A stretch of 64,000 nucleotides of DNA from Calothrix sp. 336/3. GTDB lineage: Bacteria; Cyanobacteriota; Cyanobacteriia; Cyanobacteriales; Nostocaceae. The notes under the pieces are model-generated. The model saw only the letters and a list, made by a program, of their open reading frames with translations, was not told the DNA's origin and made no database searches. The DNA lies in contig NZ_CP011382.1 of NCBI RefSeq assembly GCF_000734895.2, forward strand, positions 3,512,700 to 3,576,699, read 5' to 3'. Both the position numbers and the translations under genes were made by a program. Below are positions 40,833 to 50,621 of the stretch, one piece after another; position 1 is the stretch's first letter, and the number at the start of each line of letters is the position of its first letter.

Positions 40833-42875
40833 TTAGGTGGATATGACTTTAGTGCTATTCACTGCAATTCTGGCGATCGCCAATGCTCTACGAATCGCAG
40901 CATCAGCATTGATAACACCTGCACCATATTCTACTGGTGTACCCACGTCATAGGCTGTTTGTACTAATATTTGCTTGACTTGTTTAGCGTTGAGGTTAGG
41001 GTTCGCACTCCAAACCAAGGAGGCAATCCCTGATACCATGGCAGTTGAAGCGGATGTGCCATTGAAATAACCATCATTACTAAAAATAATATTGCCATTG
41101 GCATCACGAGTTGCATTCAAACTGACAAACTCTGAAGGTGCAACCAGGGTTAAACCATCTCCGTAATTGGAACCCCACCAAACTGGATCGCTGTAGGAAA
41201 TGCGGGTTCCTGGGGTTTTGGAATTACCGTAGTAATCTTTAGTTCCCCAGACTGCACCTACGGAAATCACATTGCCATATTTTTTACTTAAGTAGGCAAG
41301 ATCGGTAAGTTCATTTTGATCACCATTCCCAGCAGCAATCACAAATAGGGCTTTATCTTGGTTGCTACTAATAATTTTCTCAATTTCTGTAACATTGCCA
41401 CCGGAAACACTGAGGTTAATTACTGCCAACTGTCCATTTTTCTTGGCTTCATTAATGATAATCTGAGCTGCTCCCCCTAGGGTTTGATCACCAGGATTAC
41501 CACCAATGACATCCACCATTCTCACCGGGGAATTCCAGTTGATGGGGGTAATACCTAGTTTATTATTGGCTCTACCTGCAATGATTCCCTGGGTAAGAGT
41601 TCCGTGGGATTCTTCTGAAGACTCATCTATGGTATTTTGGTCGAGCGTATAGGTGTAGCGTAAATCTGGATTAATACCACCATTGCTGTTTCTAGCGATA
41701 CCCGTATCTCCAATCCCAATCAGTACCTTGGTGGAACCAGTAGTCATTCGCCAAGCGTTATGAACACCAGTCATGTTCAAATTCCACTGTTGATTGTAGA
41801 AAGGATCATTCGGGATGACGGATAAATTAATGACTTTGTCACTAAATTTAATTACATCAATGTTTTCAAAATAAATTTGTGTCTTATTGGCTAGGGTAAT
41901 GACATCAAATAGGCGATCGACACCGTCACCTGTGTTATATACTACACCTCCACTCGTGAGAGTCGCCAAACTAAGAGTCACAGAAGTTGAAGCAATACCA
42001 GATAAATCCAAGACATCCCTTTTACCTGTGTTGTAATCGACATTCCCATTTCCCGAAAAAACTGTCAGACTATATCCTGCTTTGTAAGTAAAGGTATTGG
42101 CTCTTAAATTTCCAGCTTCAATTCTGGTACTACTACTTGTCAAAGGTGTGACAATCTCAGTCGAACCTACTAGGGTTTGACTGGAGACACTCAAATCATA
42201 GAAAGTTTCACTACCCCCATAAGTATAAACCTGGAGATAATAAGTCCCCTTGTTTAAATTAGTATTGATTGTCTCTACAACTTTACCCAAATTTGCAGAA
42301 CTAGCTATCAGATTACCTTGAGCATTAAATAAGCGTATATCTGCATCTCCGCTCAAGTTTTTCAGGCTCAAGTTGATATTGCTGCTACTATTTAGACTAA
42401 ATTTATAATAGTCATTAGAGTCAGATATTCCTAACCAATCGCTAATATTCGTCGATTCTGTGCCTAAATCAATTTCCTTAGCTGTTGTGAAGGAATTTCC
42501 CCCATAATCTAAAGCAGTTACACCAACAGTTAATTTGTAGTCGGTTGCAGCATTACCGTAAGGGTAAATACGGATATAGTAATTACCTGCATCCAAAATT
42601 TTAGTAATCGATTCAGGATTATTACCACCTATATTGGAATAAGCTATAACCTCACCATCATCAACTATTTGATTATTATTTGTATCTAATATTAAATCTA
42701 TATCCGCATCAGCACTTAAACCTTTGAGGTCAAGCTGTAAACTGCTGCGAGCGCCTAAAGTAAAATTATAAATATCCCCACCGTCAGTACTATTAATACT
42801 ATCAGTAAAGACAAGGGTTTGATTTGTAGGGTTAATACTCAGAGCTTTGTCTAGGGAAGAAACATTAACTGTCAT
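40833..42875 (-). CDS. Subtilisin-like S8 protease with two N-terminal PPC domains
   Basis: 680 aa, no Sec signal. Two PPC-like domains (about 8-118 and 124-232) share LSADADIDL / LSGDADIRLF and GNYYIRIYPYG / GTYYLQVYTYG. A beta-rich linker (about 250-352, VLDLSGIASTSVTLSLATL) follows. The catalytic domain starts near 358 (DPFYNQQWNLNMTGVHNAW). The triad is D390 (GIGDTGIA), H424 (ESHGTLTQGI) and S608 (NGTSASTAMVSG); the oxyanion Asn is N517. The serine motif lacks the usual Pro (GTSMATPHV), and the His motif is SHGT, not GHGT. This marks a divergent but probably active subtilase. The PPC arrangement matches the adjacent calpain, which suggests a shared export route. Confidence 0.88.
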   Translation of the reverse strand: MTVNVSSLDKALSINPTNQTLVFTDSINSTDGGDIYNFTLGARSSLQLDLKGLSADADIDLILDTNNNQIVDDGEVIAYSNIGGNNPESITKILDAGNYYIRIYPYGNAATDYKLTVGVTALDYGGNSFTTAKEIDLGTESTNISDWLGISDSNDYYKFSLNSSSNINLSLKNLSGDADIRLFNAQGNLIASSANLGKVVETINTNLNKGTYYLQVYTYGGSETFYDLSVSSQTLVGSTEIVTPLTSSSTRIEAGNLRANTFTYKAGYSLTVFSGNGNVDYNTGKRDVLDLSGIASTSVTLSLATLTSGGVVYNTGDGVDRLFDVITLANKTQIYFENIDVIKFSDKVINLSVIPNDPFYNQQWNLNMTGVHNAWRMTTGSTKVLIGIGDTGIARNSNGGINPDLRYTYTLDQNTIDESSEESHGTLTQGIIAGRANNKLGITPINWNSPVRMVDVIGGNPGDQTLGGAAQIIINEAKKNGQLAVINLSVSGGNVTEIEKIISSNQDKALFVIAAGNGDQNELTDLAYLSKKYGNVISVGAVWGTKDYYGNSKTPGTRISYSDPVWWGSNYGDGLTLVAPSEFVSLNATRDANGNIIFSNDGYFNGTSASTAMVSGIASLVWSANPNLNAKQVKQILVQTAYDVGTPVEYGAGVINADAAIRRALAIARIAVNSTKVIST

Positions 42876-43352
42876 ACCTGAAAAATGACTACCTTTTATA
42901 CCTATATCTGATTAAAATCTATAATTCTAATTATTTGATGATAGAAATACTTTATAGTGCCAAAATTTACTTAAAGCACATGAAAAATTTACTGAAACTT
43001 TAAAGTATAGATGGTTTCAATCAGCATATTTTCTTGTTCTCTAGAGAAAATTTATACTTTCTTTACAAAATCTGAATAGAAGATTATCAATATAGAAATA
43101 TTTCTAGAAAATAAAACCGATTGTTAAAGGTGATTTTCTGCTTATTATTGGCATAAATCTTTTTTTATTAACCTTATTTGCTATTTATCTCACTCTGAAT
43201 CTTTTTATCTTCTGAAATCAACCCTATGAAACCCCATCCTCTCTCTGATTTCCTTTAACCTCTTGCCGAAATAGGGGGGATGGGGCAATCCACTCAGTTA
43301 CCCCAAATTAGCTATTCTTTTGATACTCTGGCAAAAAAAGGAAAAAGTAGAG
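42876..43352. other. Divergent intergenic region, PPC-subtilase / DUF92 gene
   Basis: 477 bp, AT-rich, with a palindromic repeat (CCCCATCC 43232-43239 pairing with GGATGGGG 43278-43285) just upstream of the DUF92 gene. It holds two promoters by position; none identified. Confidence 0.4.
43232..43285. repeat. Palindromic CCCCATCC...GGATGGGG repeat
   Basis: 8-bp perfect arms, 38 bp apart. Same class as 23697-23772; lies within the leader of the DUF92 gene. Confidence 0.55.
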
Positions 43353-44141
43353 ATGCCTCTTTTTGGAAATTTGACTAATTTCGCTGCCTCTCCTTGGTTA
43401 ATTGCAGCTGGCTTAAACGCAGTTCTGTTAGGTTTGGTTTGGTTTGCACCCAAAAAACTTCTCACCCCAGCAGGTATACTTCATGCTTGGGTGTTGGGTG
43501 TATTGATTTGGGGAGTTTTGGGATGGCAAGGATATCTAGTTGTGGTGTTCTATTTTTTAGTTGGTTCCCTAGTAACACGTATTGGGATGGCAGAGAAAGA
43601 AGCCGCAGGGATTGCCGAGAAGCGCTCCGGAGCTAGGGGACCCGAAAATGTTTGGGGTTCAGCAGCTGTTGGAGCTGTCTGTGCTGTCGGAGTCGCCTTA
43701 ATTTCAGCTGGTTTGTTGCCCCAAAATCTTAATTCCCTACTAATATTGGGTTATGTAGCTAGTTTCAGTACAAAGCTTGCAGACACCTGCGCTAGTGAAG
43801 TGGGTAAAGCCTACGGTCAGCGAACTTTTCTGATTACAACCCTACAACCCGTCCCCAGGGGAACCGAAGGAGCAGTTAGTTTAGAAGGTACATTAGCGGG
43901 TGTACTAGCATCGATTGCGATCGCCATGGTGGCTTGGGGTGTGGGTATGATTGACTTGCTAAGTATCCTGTGGTGTGTACTAGCTGCATTTATCGCCACA
44001 AATCTCGAAAGTGTCATTGGTGCAACACTTCAATCCAGATATACCTGGTTGACTAATGAATTAGTTAATGTCATAAACACGTTGATTGGGGCGATCGCTG
44101 CCACACTCTGTGCTTGGTTATGGATGGTAGTTAGTTTGTAA
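43353..44141 (+). CDS. DUF92/TIGR00297 membrane protein, VTE6 (phytyl-phosphate kinase)-like
   Basis: 262 aa from the ATG at 43353 (MPLFGNLTNF); the frame opens 11 codons earlier at a TTG, which is less likely. About six to seven hydrophobic helices. Family motifs: KKLLTPAGILHAWVLG near the start, KRSGARGPENVWGSAAVGA in the middle, FSTKLADTCASEVGKAYG, and VPRGTEGAVSLEGTLAG. This family includes plant VTE6 and its Synechocystis homologue, which phosphorylate phytyl phosphate to the diphosphate for tocopherol and phylloquinone synthesis. Function by homology only. It is alone between the divergent protease and the parvulin-exporter pair. Confidence 0.85.
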   Translation: MPLFGNLTNFAASPWLIAAGLNAVLLGLVWFAPKKLLTPAGILHAWVLGVLIWGVLGWQGYLVVVFYFLVGSLVTRIGMAEKEAAGIAEKRSGARGPENVWGSAAVGAVCAVGVALISAGLLPQNLNSLLILGYVASFSTKLADTCASEVGKAYGQRTFLITTLQPVPRGTEGAVSLEGTLAGVLASIAIAMVAWGVGMIDLLSILWCVLAAFIATNLESVIGATLQSRYTWLTNELVNVINTLIGAIAATLCAWLWMVVSL

Positions 44142-44487
44142 CAACATGGTAAAAATATATTTTGTTCTCGCTTCGATTCTCAGGTATGGCAGGGAAAATC
44201 ATCGCTTCGTCGCAGCTTGCTGTCAGCTATAGTGATTTTTCTTGTAATGATAACTGGGGAAAGTTTTGCCCATGTTTGATGATTAGTCCATCTCCTCATT
44301 TACCTGGTAATTCCGATAACGGTAACAAAAATTACCTGTGTGCATTTGGCGATTATTGCCCATCTTCCTTGCCTATGCTTATGATGGCAGTAGTTTCTTC
44401 AGAGAGAGATAGAAGCCATTCTTCCGAGTTTTCTCTGATGAATAAGTTCCCAATTTATGTGTTTCCGTTTATCTACTTACAAGCTTT
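44142..44487. other. Intergenic region between DUF92 and parvulin genes
   Basis: 346 bp. An in-frame open stretch of 115 codons (44162-44509, TTG start) runs through it and into the next gene but has no family features and a Cys/Ser/Met composition unlike real proteins. It is read here as leader sequence for the parvulin-exporter pair. Confidence 0.4.
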
Positions 44488-45246
44488 ATGGAATCTTCAT
44501 CATTTTTGACCATAGATGATCAAGCAATTTCTGCGGGACAGGTTGTAAAATATCTGCAAACATCTGGAAAGTTAGGTCAGTTTATCGGTGATATTCTCCG
44601 TCAACACGTTATTGAGCAGGAAATTCAAAGCAGGGAAGATATTACCGTTAATTCGGCAATTACCGAGCAAGCTATCATTGACTTCCGCTTGCAGAACCAA
44701 TTAACTGACCCTAAAAGCTTTCAGGAATGGCTACAAAATAACGGTACAGATTACACAACTTTTCACGCCACCGTTACCCTAGGGTTTCAATTAGAAAAGT
44801 TAAAATCGCTAATTACCGAACCGAAACTTCAAGAATACTTTATTGAGAGAAAAATTTTTTTGGATCGGGTGATTATCTCGCGGATTATTGTCGATCAGCA
44901 AGAGTTGGCAGAGGAATTACAAGCACAAATTGAAGAAGGCACAAGCTTTGAAAATTTGGCAAAAGAATATTCCCTCACAGATGATCGTATGGTAAACGGG
45001 ATGATGGGACCAGTGAGTCGTGGTACATTACCTGATATTCTCAGGGCAGTAATTGACATCGCGAAACCAGGCGAGTTAGTCGGACCTATTAAACTCGAAG
45101 AGCGCTATGGTTTGTTTCGTATAGAGCAATTTCTGCCAGCATCATTAGAAGATACTCAACTAAAACAAGCACTACAAAATGAGTTGTTTGAGAAATGGCT
45201 AGCCCAGAAAATTCAAAAGCTGACAGTCAAATTACAGGTAAGCTAA
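44488..45246 (+). CDS. Parvulin-type peptidylprolyl isomerase, exporter-associated
   Basis: 252 aa with no signal peptide, hence cytoplasmic. The N-terminal helical part (about 1-120) resembles SurA/PrsA-like chaperone arms. The rotamase domain (about 128-222) shows DRVIISRIIVDQQE, FENLAKEYSLTDD, GMMGPVSRGTLPDIL and IAKPGELVGPIKLEERYGLF. Similar parvulins commonly precede C39-type ABC exporter genes in cyanobacteria and may hold the substrate for export; that role is inferred. The 3' end overlaps the exporter gene by 52 bp, so translation is coupled. Confidence 0.85.
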   Translation: MESSSFLTIDDQAISAGQVVKYLQTSGKLGQFIGDILRQHVIEQEIQSREDITVNSAITEQAIIDFRLQNQLTDPKSFQEWLQNNGTDYTTFHATVTLGFQLEKLKSLITEPKLQEYFIERKIFLDRVIISRIIVDQQELAEELQAQIEEGTSFENLAKEYSLTDDRMVNGMMGPVSRGTLPDILRAVIDIAKPGELVGPIKLEERYGLFRIEQFLPASLEDTQLKQALQNELFEKWLAQKIQKLTVKLQVS

Positions 45247-47864
45247 AACCTCCAGAGGATGAATCCTGGAAACATCAAGTGCTAGCTGCTTTACCGTGGG
45301 AAAACCCACCACTATCTTGGCTGGATACTCGACAACGTAACCTTTTACAAGCAGATATTGAAACTTGTCGTTTTACTCTGGGAGAAAAGATTTGGTATCA
45401 AGACGAGGTTGGTTATCAATTTTTAATTATCTCTGGTAAGGTGCGTCTACGGGGAGAGGAAACTGGCAAACCCCTAGGAACTTTGCAGACAGGGGATTGG
45501 TTTGGAGATTTCAGTCCGTTACCAGTAGAGTGTAAAGCAGTTGCTGCCAGCAAGGAAGTAATTATCGCTCGTTGGCACATTTCCCTATGGAAAGAAATTT
45601 CCACACCTGAAATTGAGGAATTTTGGTTACAGGGGAAAACTTCTGTCACCTCCTCCCTAGAGTCTGATAGTTATTCTACGGTAGTACAAACACCGCTAGA
45701 AGTTGGGGAAGCACCCACCCAGGCAAAAGCTGTGCGTACTGTTTCCTCCTCTTTAAACTATCCTTTTGTGTCGAGTTGGCAGACTGCTGCTGCTTGTCTA
45801 ACGATGGTGGCACAGCAATTAGATAATCCTGTGAGTCTGGAGTGGGTACAGCGACAACTTCGGGGACAAAGTCCGAAAAACTTGACGGAAACCGCCGAAA
45901 AATTGGGTTTTCTTCTACGACGTTTACAGGTAAGTTGGCAGGATTTACGTCAGCTATCCTTTCCAGCTTTAATGCACTGGCAGCAATCTAGCTGGGTAGT
46001 GGTATATGGATTTAGGGGAAATAGCCTAATTATTGCGAATCCCTTGAATCCGGATTGTCAGTGTGAAGTTATACCTCAGTCCCTGGTAGAAGCCGCCTGG
46101 AATGGTCAGCTTTGGCAGGTAGAATTAATTAATCAACAAGAAAAGTTTAACCTGGCTTGGTTTTTGCCGGCAGTATGGCAATACCGGAAACTTTTAGGTG
46201 AAGTACTGCTCGCATCCTTTACCTTGCAGTTACTAGGGTTGACGACACCATTAATTACCCAGGTGGTAATAGATAAGGTGATGGTACAGGAGAGTTTACC
46301 CACCTTAGATGTGATGGCGATCGCTCTGTTAGTTGTCTCCCTATTTGAAGCCATTCTGGGTATTCTGCGTCTATTTGTCTTTACCCATACGGCTCGGCGT
46401 TTAGACTTAAGTCTCTCAGCACAGCTGTTTCGACACCTGATGCGTTTGCCCCTTGCCTACTTTGAATCCCGTCGCGTCGGGGATACTGTCGCTAGGGTAC
46501 AGGAATTAGAGCAAATTCGCCAATTTCTCACAGGTACAGCCTTAACTGTTGTTCTCGATAGCATCTTTGCCGTAGTTTACCTGGCATTGATGTTTTACTA
46601 CAATATACCCCTCACCCTAGTTGCCCTCGGAGTCCTACCCCTCTTTGCCATACTGACATTAACAGCTACACCAATTTTACGTAACTGGCTGAATGAAACC
46701 TTTAATCGTAGTGCTGACAGCCAATCATTCTTAGTAGAAACAGTTACAGGTATTCACTCCGTCAAGGCACATGCAGCCGAACCTGTTGCCCGCGATCGCT
46801 GGGAAGGTTTATTTGCTCGTTTCATTCGTACAGGTTTTAAAGCTTCCACAACTTCCAATATCAGTAGTAATATTGGTGACTTTCTCACTAACTTTTCCAA
46901 CCTCCTGATTCTCTGGTTTGGGGCAAAACTTGTCATTGAAAACAAACTCACCATTGGTCAATTAATCGCCTTCCAGATGCTTTCTGGTCGGGTTACAGGA
47001 CCCCTCCTGCGATTGGTACAACTCTGGCAAAACCTGCAACAAGTTCTCCTCTCTGTTGATAGAATCGGTGACATCCTCAACGTTGCCCCCGAAGCAGAAC
47101 CGGGTACAGGTTTAGTCTTACCACCTCTGAAAGGACAAATCAGTTTTGACCAAGTATTTTTCCGCTACCGTAGTCAAACAGAACCCGTCCTACGAGGCAT
47201 CTCTTTCCATACCGAACCAGGGCAATTTATCGGTATTGTTGGGCGTAGTGGTTCCGGAAAAAGCACCCTATCAAAACTCCTACAACGTCTTTACCAAATC
47301 GAATCGGGCAGAATTCTCATTGACGGATTTGATATTAAAAGTGCTGATTTAGCCTCCCTACGTCAACAAATTGGTGTCGTTTTGCAAGAGGATTTTCTCT
47401 TTAATGGATCCATCCTAGAAAATATCACCCTCGGTAACCCAGAAATTACCTCCGAAGAGGTAGTAGAAGCAGCTAGACTGGCAGTTGCCCATGACTTTAT
47501 CAGTGAACTTCCCCAAGGTTATGAAAGCAATGTTGGGGAAAGGGGTACAGCCCTATCAGGGGGACAAAGACAACGTATTGCCCTAGCACGTTTATTTCTT
47601 TCTCAAGCACCAGTTTTAATCCTGGATGAAGCGACTAGCGCCCTAGATAGTGAAACGGAACAACAAGTACTACAGAATCTCCAAAAAGTCTCCCAGGGAA
47701 GAACTGTATTTCTGATTGCTCACCGTTTTGCTCCCCTCAAACGTGCTGATTTAATTTTAGTTATGGAAAAAGGGGTAATTGCCGAACGGGGAACCCATAC
47801 GGAATTACTACAACAAAAAGGCTTATATTGGTCTCTTTACCAACGACAACAGGCAAATGTGTAA
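45195..47864 (+). CDS. Type I ABC exporter (HlyB-like) with cNMP-like domain and degenerate C39 domain
   Basis: 889 aa. Domains in order: a cyclic-nucleotide-binding-like fold (about 45-135), a C39-peptidase-like domain (about 185-312), six membrane helices (about 335-630) and an ATPase. The ATPase has Walker A GRSGSGKST (near 683), signature LSGGQRQRIALAR and Walker B VLILDEATSALD. The C39 domain has lost its triad: the position of the catalytic Cys is T197 (WQTAAACL), of His is S266 (HWQQSSWVVV), and of Asp is N282 (IIANP). It should bind but not cut a leader, as in HlyB. No HlyD-type partner gene follows. The start overlaps the parvulin gene. Candidate cargo: the PPC/CARDB proteases upstream (inference). 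Confidence 0.9.
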   Translation: MASPENSKADSQITGKLKPPEDESWKHQVLAALPWENPPLSWLDTRQRNLLQADIETCRFTLGEKIWYQDEVGYQFLIISGKVRLRGEETGKPLGTLQTGDWFGDFSPLPVECKAVAASKEVIIARWHISLWKEISTPEIEEFWLQGKTSVTSSLESDSYSTVVQTPLEVGEAPTQAKAVRTVSSSLNYPFVSSWQTAAACLTMVAQQLDNPVSLEWVQRQLRGQSPKNLTETAEKLGFLLRRLQVSWQDLRQLSFPALMHWQQSSWVVVYGFRGNSLIIANPLNPDCQCEVIPQSLVEAAWNGQLWQVELINQQEKFNLAWFLPAVWQYRKLLGEVLLASFTLQLLGLTTPLITQVVIDKVMVQESLPTLDVMAIALLVVSLFEAILGILRLFVFTHTARRLDLSLSAQLFRHLMRLPLAYFESRRVGDTVARVQELEQIRQFLTGTALTVVLDSIFAVVYLALMFYYNIPLTLVALGVLPLFAILTLTATPILRNWLNETFNRSADSQSFLVETVTGIHSVKAHAAEPVARDRWEGLFARFIRTGFKASTTSNISSNIGDFLTNFSNLLILWFGAKLVIENKLTIGQLIAFQMLSGRVTGPLLRLVQLWQNLQQVLLSVDRIGDILNVAPEAEPGTGLVLPPLKGQISFDQVFFRYRSQTEPVLRGISFHTEPGQFIGIVGRSGSGKSTLSKLLQRLYQIESGRILIDGFDIKSADLASLRQQIGVVLQEDFLFNGSILENITLGNPEITSEEVVEAARLAVAHDFISELPQGYESNVGERGTALSGGQRQRIALARLFLSQAPVLILDEATSALDSETEQQVLQNLQKVSQGRTVFLIAHRFAPLKRADLILVMEKGVIAERGTHTELLQQKGLYWSLYQRQQANV

Positions 47865-48282
47865 GCAGCTTGTCTGATACTAGAGTTAACTAAATGCTTA
47901 TTCTCAGGGCAAATGCTTGTTTGCCCTTATTTGTGTTTCTCTACACAATCATTCACTATCTAGCTGGTAAAAAATCAGATTTGTAAAATATTGTCTATCC
48001 CTTTCCTCTTTTACTCAATATTCTCCAGGTAAAATCTCCCATCGACTAACTGACACCCTTAACTGTGTTGATGTTGACATTCCCCAGAGGTGGAATTAGT
48101 TTACAGTCATAGATAGGATTATAAAATTTAAAGAATTAAGTCTTTTAGGTAAGTAAATTTATCGAAATTGGGAATAATGAAGTCAATCTGAGATTTCTGA
48201 GTGATACAAATTAAATTTGCGAAATGACGCTAATTTAAGCTGTAGCAGCAGTATCCGGCAATGTGATTCAAGTAAACAACTG
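47865..48282. other. Intergenic region after the ABC exporter
   Basis: 418 bp with the exporter terminator and the leader of the phosphatase gene. No other feature recognised. Confidence 0.4.
47906..47930 (+). terminator. Terminator of the parvulin-exporter operon
   Basis: AGGGCAAA-TGCTTG-TTTGCCCT, an 8-bp perfect stem, followed by TATTTGTGTTT. About 42 bp past the stop. Confidence 0.7.
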
Positions 48283-49047
48283 ATGAGCGCAACCAGCCAC
48301 CGACGTATTGTGATTGGGGATGTACATGGTCACTATGAAGGGTTGATGAGACTACTAGAAGCGATCGCCCCCTCTAGCGATGACCAAGTATATTTTTTGG
48401 GAGATTTGATTGATCGTGGTCCCAAAAGCTCCCAGGTAGTCAAATTTGTCATGGATAGTCCCTACAAATGTCTGTTGGGAAATCATGAGCAGATGTTATT
48501 AAATATTCTCACTAATCGGCAAATTTCCTTACCGACTGTCCAATCATGGCTGTACAGTGGTGGGCAAGCAACCGTTGCCAGTTACGCAGAAGCGACTATT
48601 CCCCATGACCATTTAGAATGGTTTAGCACTTTGCCTACCTATCTAGATTTGGGAGATGTTTGGCTAGTTCATGCTGGTATTGACCCGACAATGGCGATCG
48701 CGGAACAAACTAGTCAGCAGTTTTGTTGGATTAGGGAAGAATTTCACGGTATAAAACAACCCTATTTCCCTGATAAACTCATCATTGTGGGTCATACTAT
48801 CACCTTTACATTGCCGGGGGTGACTCCAGGTAAAATTGCCCAAGGAAAAGGATGGATTGGTATTGACACGGGTGCTTATCATCCCCGTAGTGGTTGGTTA
48901 ACAGCTTTAGATATCACCAATAATTTGGTTTACCAAGTCAATATTTTCCGCCACTGTATTCGCACCCTCCCCCTGGAAAAAGCTGTTACTACGATTAATC
49001 CAGAAGATATTCATGAGAGTCGCCACAAAAAATGTTTAGTGGGCTAA
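48283..49047 (+). CDS. PPP-family phosphoesterase (serine/threonine phosphatase-like)
   Basis: 254 aa from the ATG at 48283 (MSATSHRRIVIGDVHG); a TTG-initiated frame 22 codons longer is unlikely. The PPP metal-site motifs are in order: GDVHGHYEGL (12-), GDLIDRGPKS (40-), GNHEQM (66-), LVHAGIDP and IVGHTI. They bind two metals (usually Mn/Fe) to hydrolyse phosphoesters. By length and motifs it resembles bacterial PrpA/PrpB-like Ser/Thr phosphatases or ApaH-like diadenosine tetraphosphatases; substrate not resolved. Cytoplasmic. It converges with the M48 protease gene 47 bp downstream. Confidence 0.88.
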   Translation: MSATSHRRIVIGDVHGHYEGLMRLLEAIAPSSDDQVYFLGDLIDRGPKSSQVVKFVMDSPYKCLLGNHEQMLLNILTNRQISLPTVQSWLYSGGQATVASYAEATIPHDHLEWFSTLPTYLDLGDVWLVHAGIDPTMAIAEQTSQQFCWIREEFHGIKQPYFPDKLIIVGHTITFTLPGVTPGKIAQGKGWIGIDTGAYHPRSGWLTALDITNNLVYQVNIFRHCIRTLPLEKAVTTINPEDIHESRHKKCLVG

Positions 49048-49094
49048 AGGGGAAAATCATCCCCAACCCCCAATTTTTAATTGTTTAATTGTGA

Positions 49095-49961
49095 TTATTG
49101 CCGACTAATCAAAGTTCTAATATTTGCCCGATAGCTAGTAGTATCTAAACCTTCACGTCTACTACTGGGTTGAGCAGCAATACTTTTTTGGAGAGCAGTT
49201 ATGCGATCGCCCGTTGCTGGGTGAGTACTCAGAAAAGTAGGCGTTGACCTCTTAGAGCTTAATAATTTTTGCATAAAAGAAACCATTCCCGATTGGGCAT
49301 AACCTGCACGAGATAAAGTTTTTAAACCTCTTTTATCAGCATCAAATTCATTTTGACGGCTACTGGGTAGGTTGCGTACTAACTCCACACCGATTTTTAC
49401 AGCTTGGGAAGCATCTAAACCTGTGGCAGTCAGTAAACCTTCATTCACCGCTTTTCGCTGCATTTGCTTGATTAAATGTCTACCACCAATATGTCCAATT
49501 TCGTGGGCAATCACGCTTGCTAATTCTGCTTCGTTTTCTGCGGTTTTCAGCAATCCCGTGTTCAGATAAACGTAACCCCCTGCTGTCGCAAAAGCATTGA
49601 TACCGTCATCTTCGACCACTTGAAAAGTATAGTTCAGATTTGGGCGATCGCTGGCTGCTGCCAAACGTCTTCCAATTTGTTGCACATAACTATTAATGGC
49701 GGAATTGCGATATAACTTGACATCACTATTAATTAACTGTTCATTAATCTGTTCACCAAGTGCCATTTCTTGACGAGCAGACATATTCGATAGTTGAACC
49801 ACCTGCACTCCCCTTAGCAACAATGGCAACCACTCTAAAGCAGGTGTTGGCAATGCTGTAGTTAAGCAGATACTCAGGGCAACAGTAACTGAAATCAATG
49901 GATAAAACCAGCTACGAGGGAAAAAGCTGTAATTACTAAAAAAATTTTTCCAATTAATCAT
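49095..49961 (-). CDS. M48-family zinc metalloprotease (LoiP/YggG-like)
   Basis: 288 aa. A hydrophobic helix (about 19-38) anchors or exports the protein. The zinc motif HEIGH (H153, E154, H157) lies in ASVIAHEIGHIGGRHL. The third ligand Glu is in NEFDADKRGLKTLSRAGY, and STHPATGDRI follows. This is the BepA/LoiP-like periplasmic M48 group, which degrades or refolds envelope proteins. ATG at 49961. Convergent with the phosphatase. Confidence 0.9.
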   Translation of the reverse strand: MINWKNFFSNYSFFPRSWFYPLISVTVALSICLTTALPTPALEWLPLLLRGVQVVQLSNMSARQEMALGEQINEQLINSDVKLYRNSAINSYVQQIGRRLAAASDRPNLNYTFQVVEDDGINAFATAGGYVYLNTGLLKTAENEAELASVIAHEIGHIGGRHLIKQMQRKAVNEGLLTATGLDASQAVKIGVELVRNLPSSRQNEFDADKRGLKTLSRAGYAQSGMVSFMQKLLSSKRSTPTFLSTHPATGDRITALQKSIAAQPSSRREGLDTTSYRANIRTLISRQ

Positions 49962-50621
49962 AATCCACTCGGAGAACAGTTCAAAGGTAACGTAAAACTA
50001 AAAGACGGTTCAAAAATCAATTATGTTGCATTTTCAACTCTAGATACTGAGACAAAGCATCTTGGTGCGAAAATCTTGCCATTCCCTAGCATAAATATTT
50101 ATCCCACCTCACGCCATCCACCCTAAATCAGTATATTGAGATACGCAATTCCTGAAAATTCCTGCATTGCCAATCCATACCGACTCCATAGGGTAAGAGA
50201 TAAACAAAAGTAAACAATTGATCGATGAAACCTACCAACCCATTTTCTCAAGCAATATTCAGGCTTTGAAAATGAGCTATTCTTAGGAACCTGGACTTTG
50301 ATGCCAATTTTCTCGCACAACTCCTGGAGTTATCGCCCTTCTGTGGAATTTAACTTCCTTTTTTCTTCTCCCTGTAACCCCAGTGTTTTGACGTGATAAA
50401 CTATCTGTCGCATGGTTGCTAAAAATTAAATGTCATTTCCGTTGTCATAATTCTGCGGTAAGGCTTAGTATGAAACTTGACATTTTCAGAGAACCTTAAT
50501 TCTTAGATAGACTCACAAAAACCTATTAACCAAGACAAGTTCTCCATCCAACCTTCAATACGATACAAATTGTAATTCGTAATACTACGAACCATCTAAT
50601 TTTTATTTGGGCACAAATATT
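49962..50621. other. Divergent intergenic region, M48 protease / DUF4330 gene
   Basis: 660 bp, AT-rich to mixed. A short AATTCGTAAT heptad piece occurs near 50573. No gene or hairpin I can support. Confidence 0.4.

Noticed and set aside
44162..44509. 115-codon plus-strand frame between the DUF92 and parvulin genes
   Set aside because: TTG start, no Shine-Dalgarno, unusual Cys/Met/Ser composition, no family pattern, overlaps the real parvulin start.
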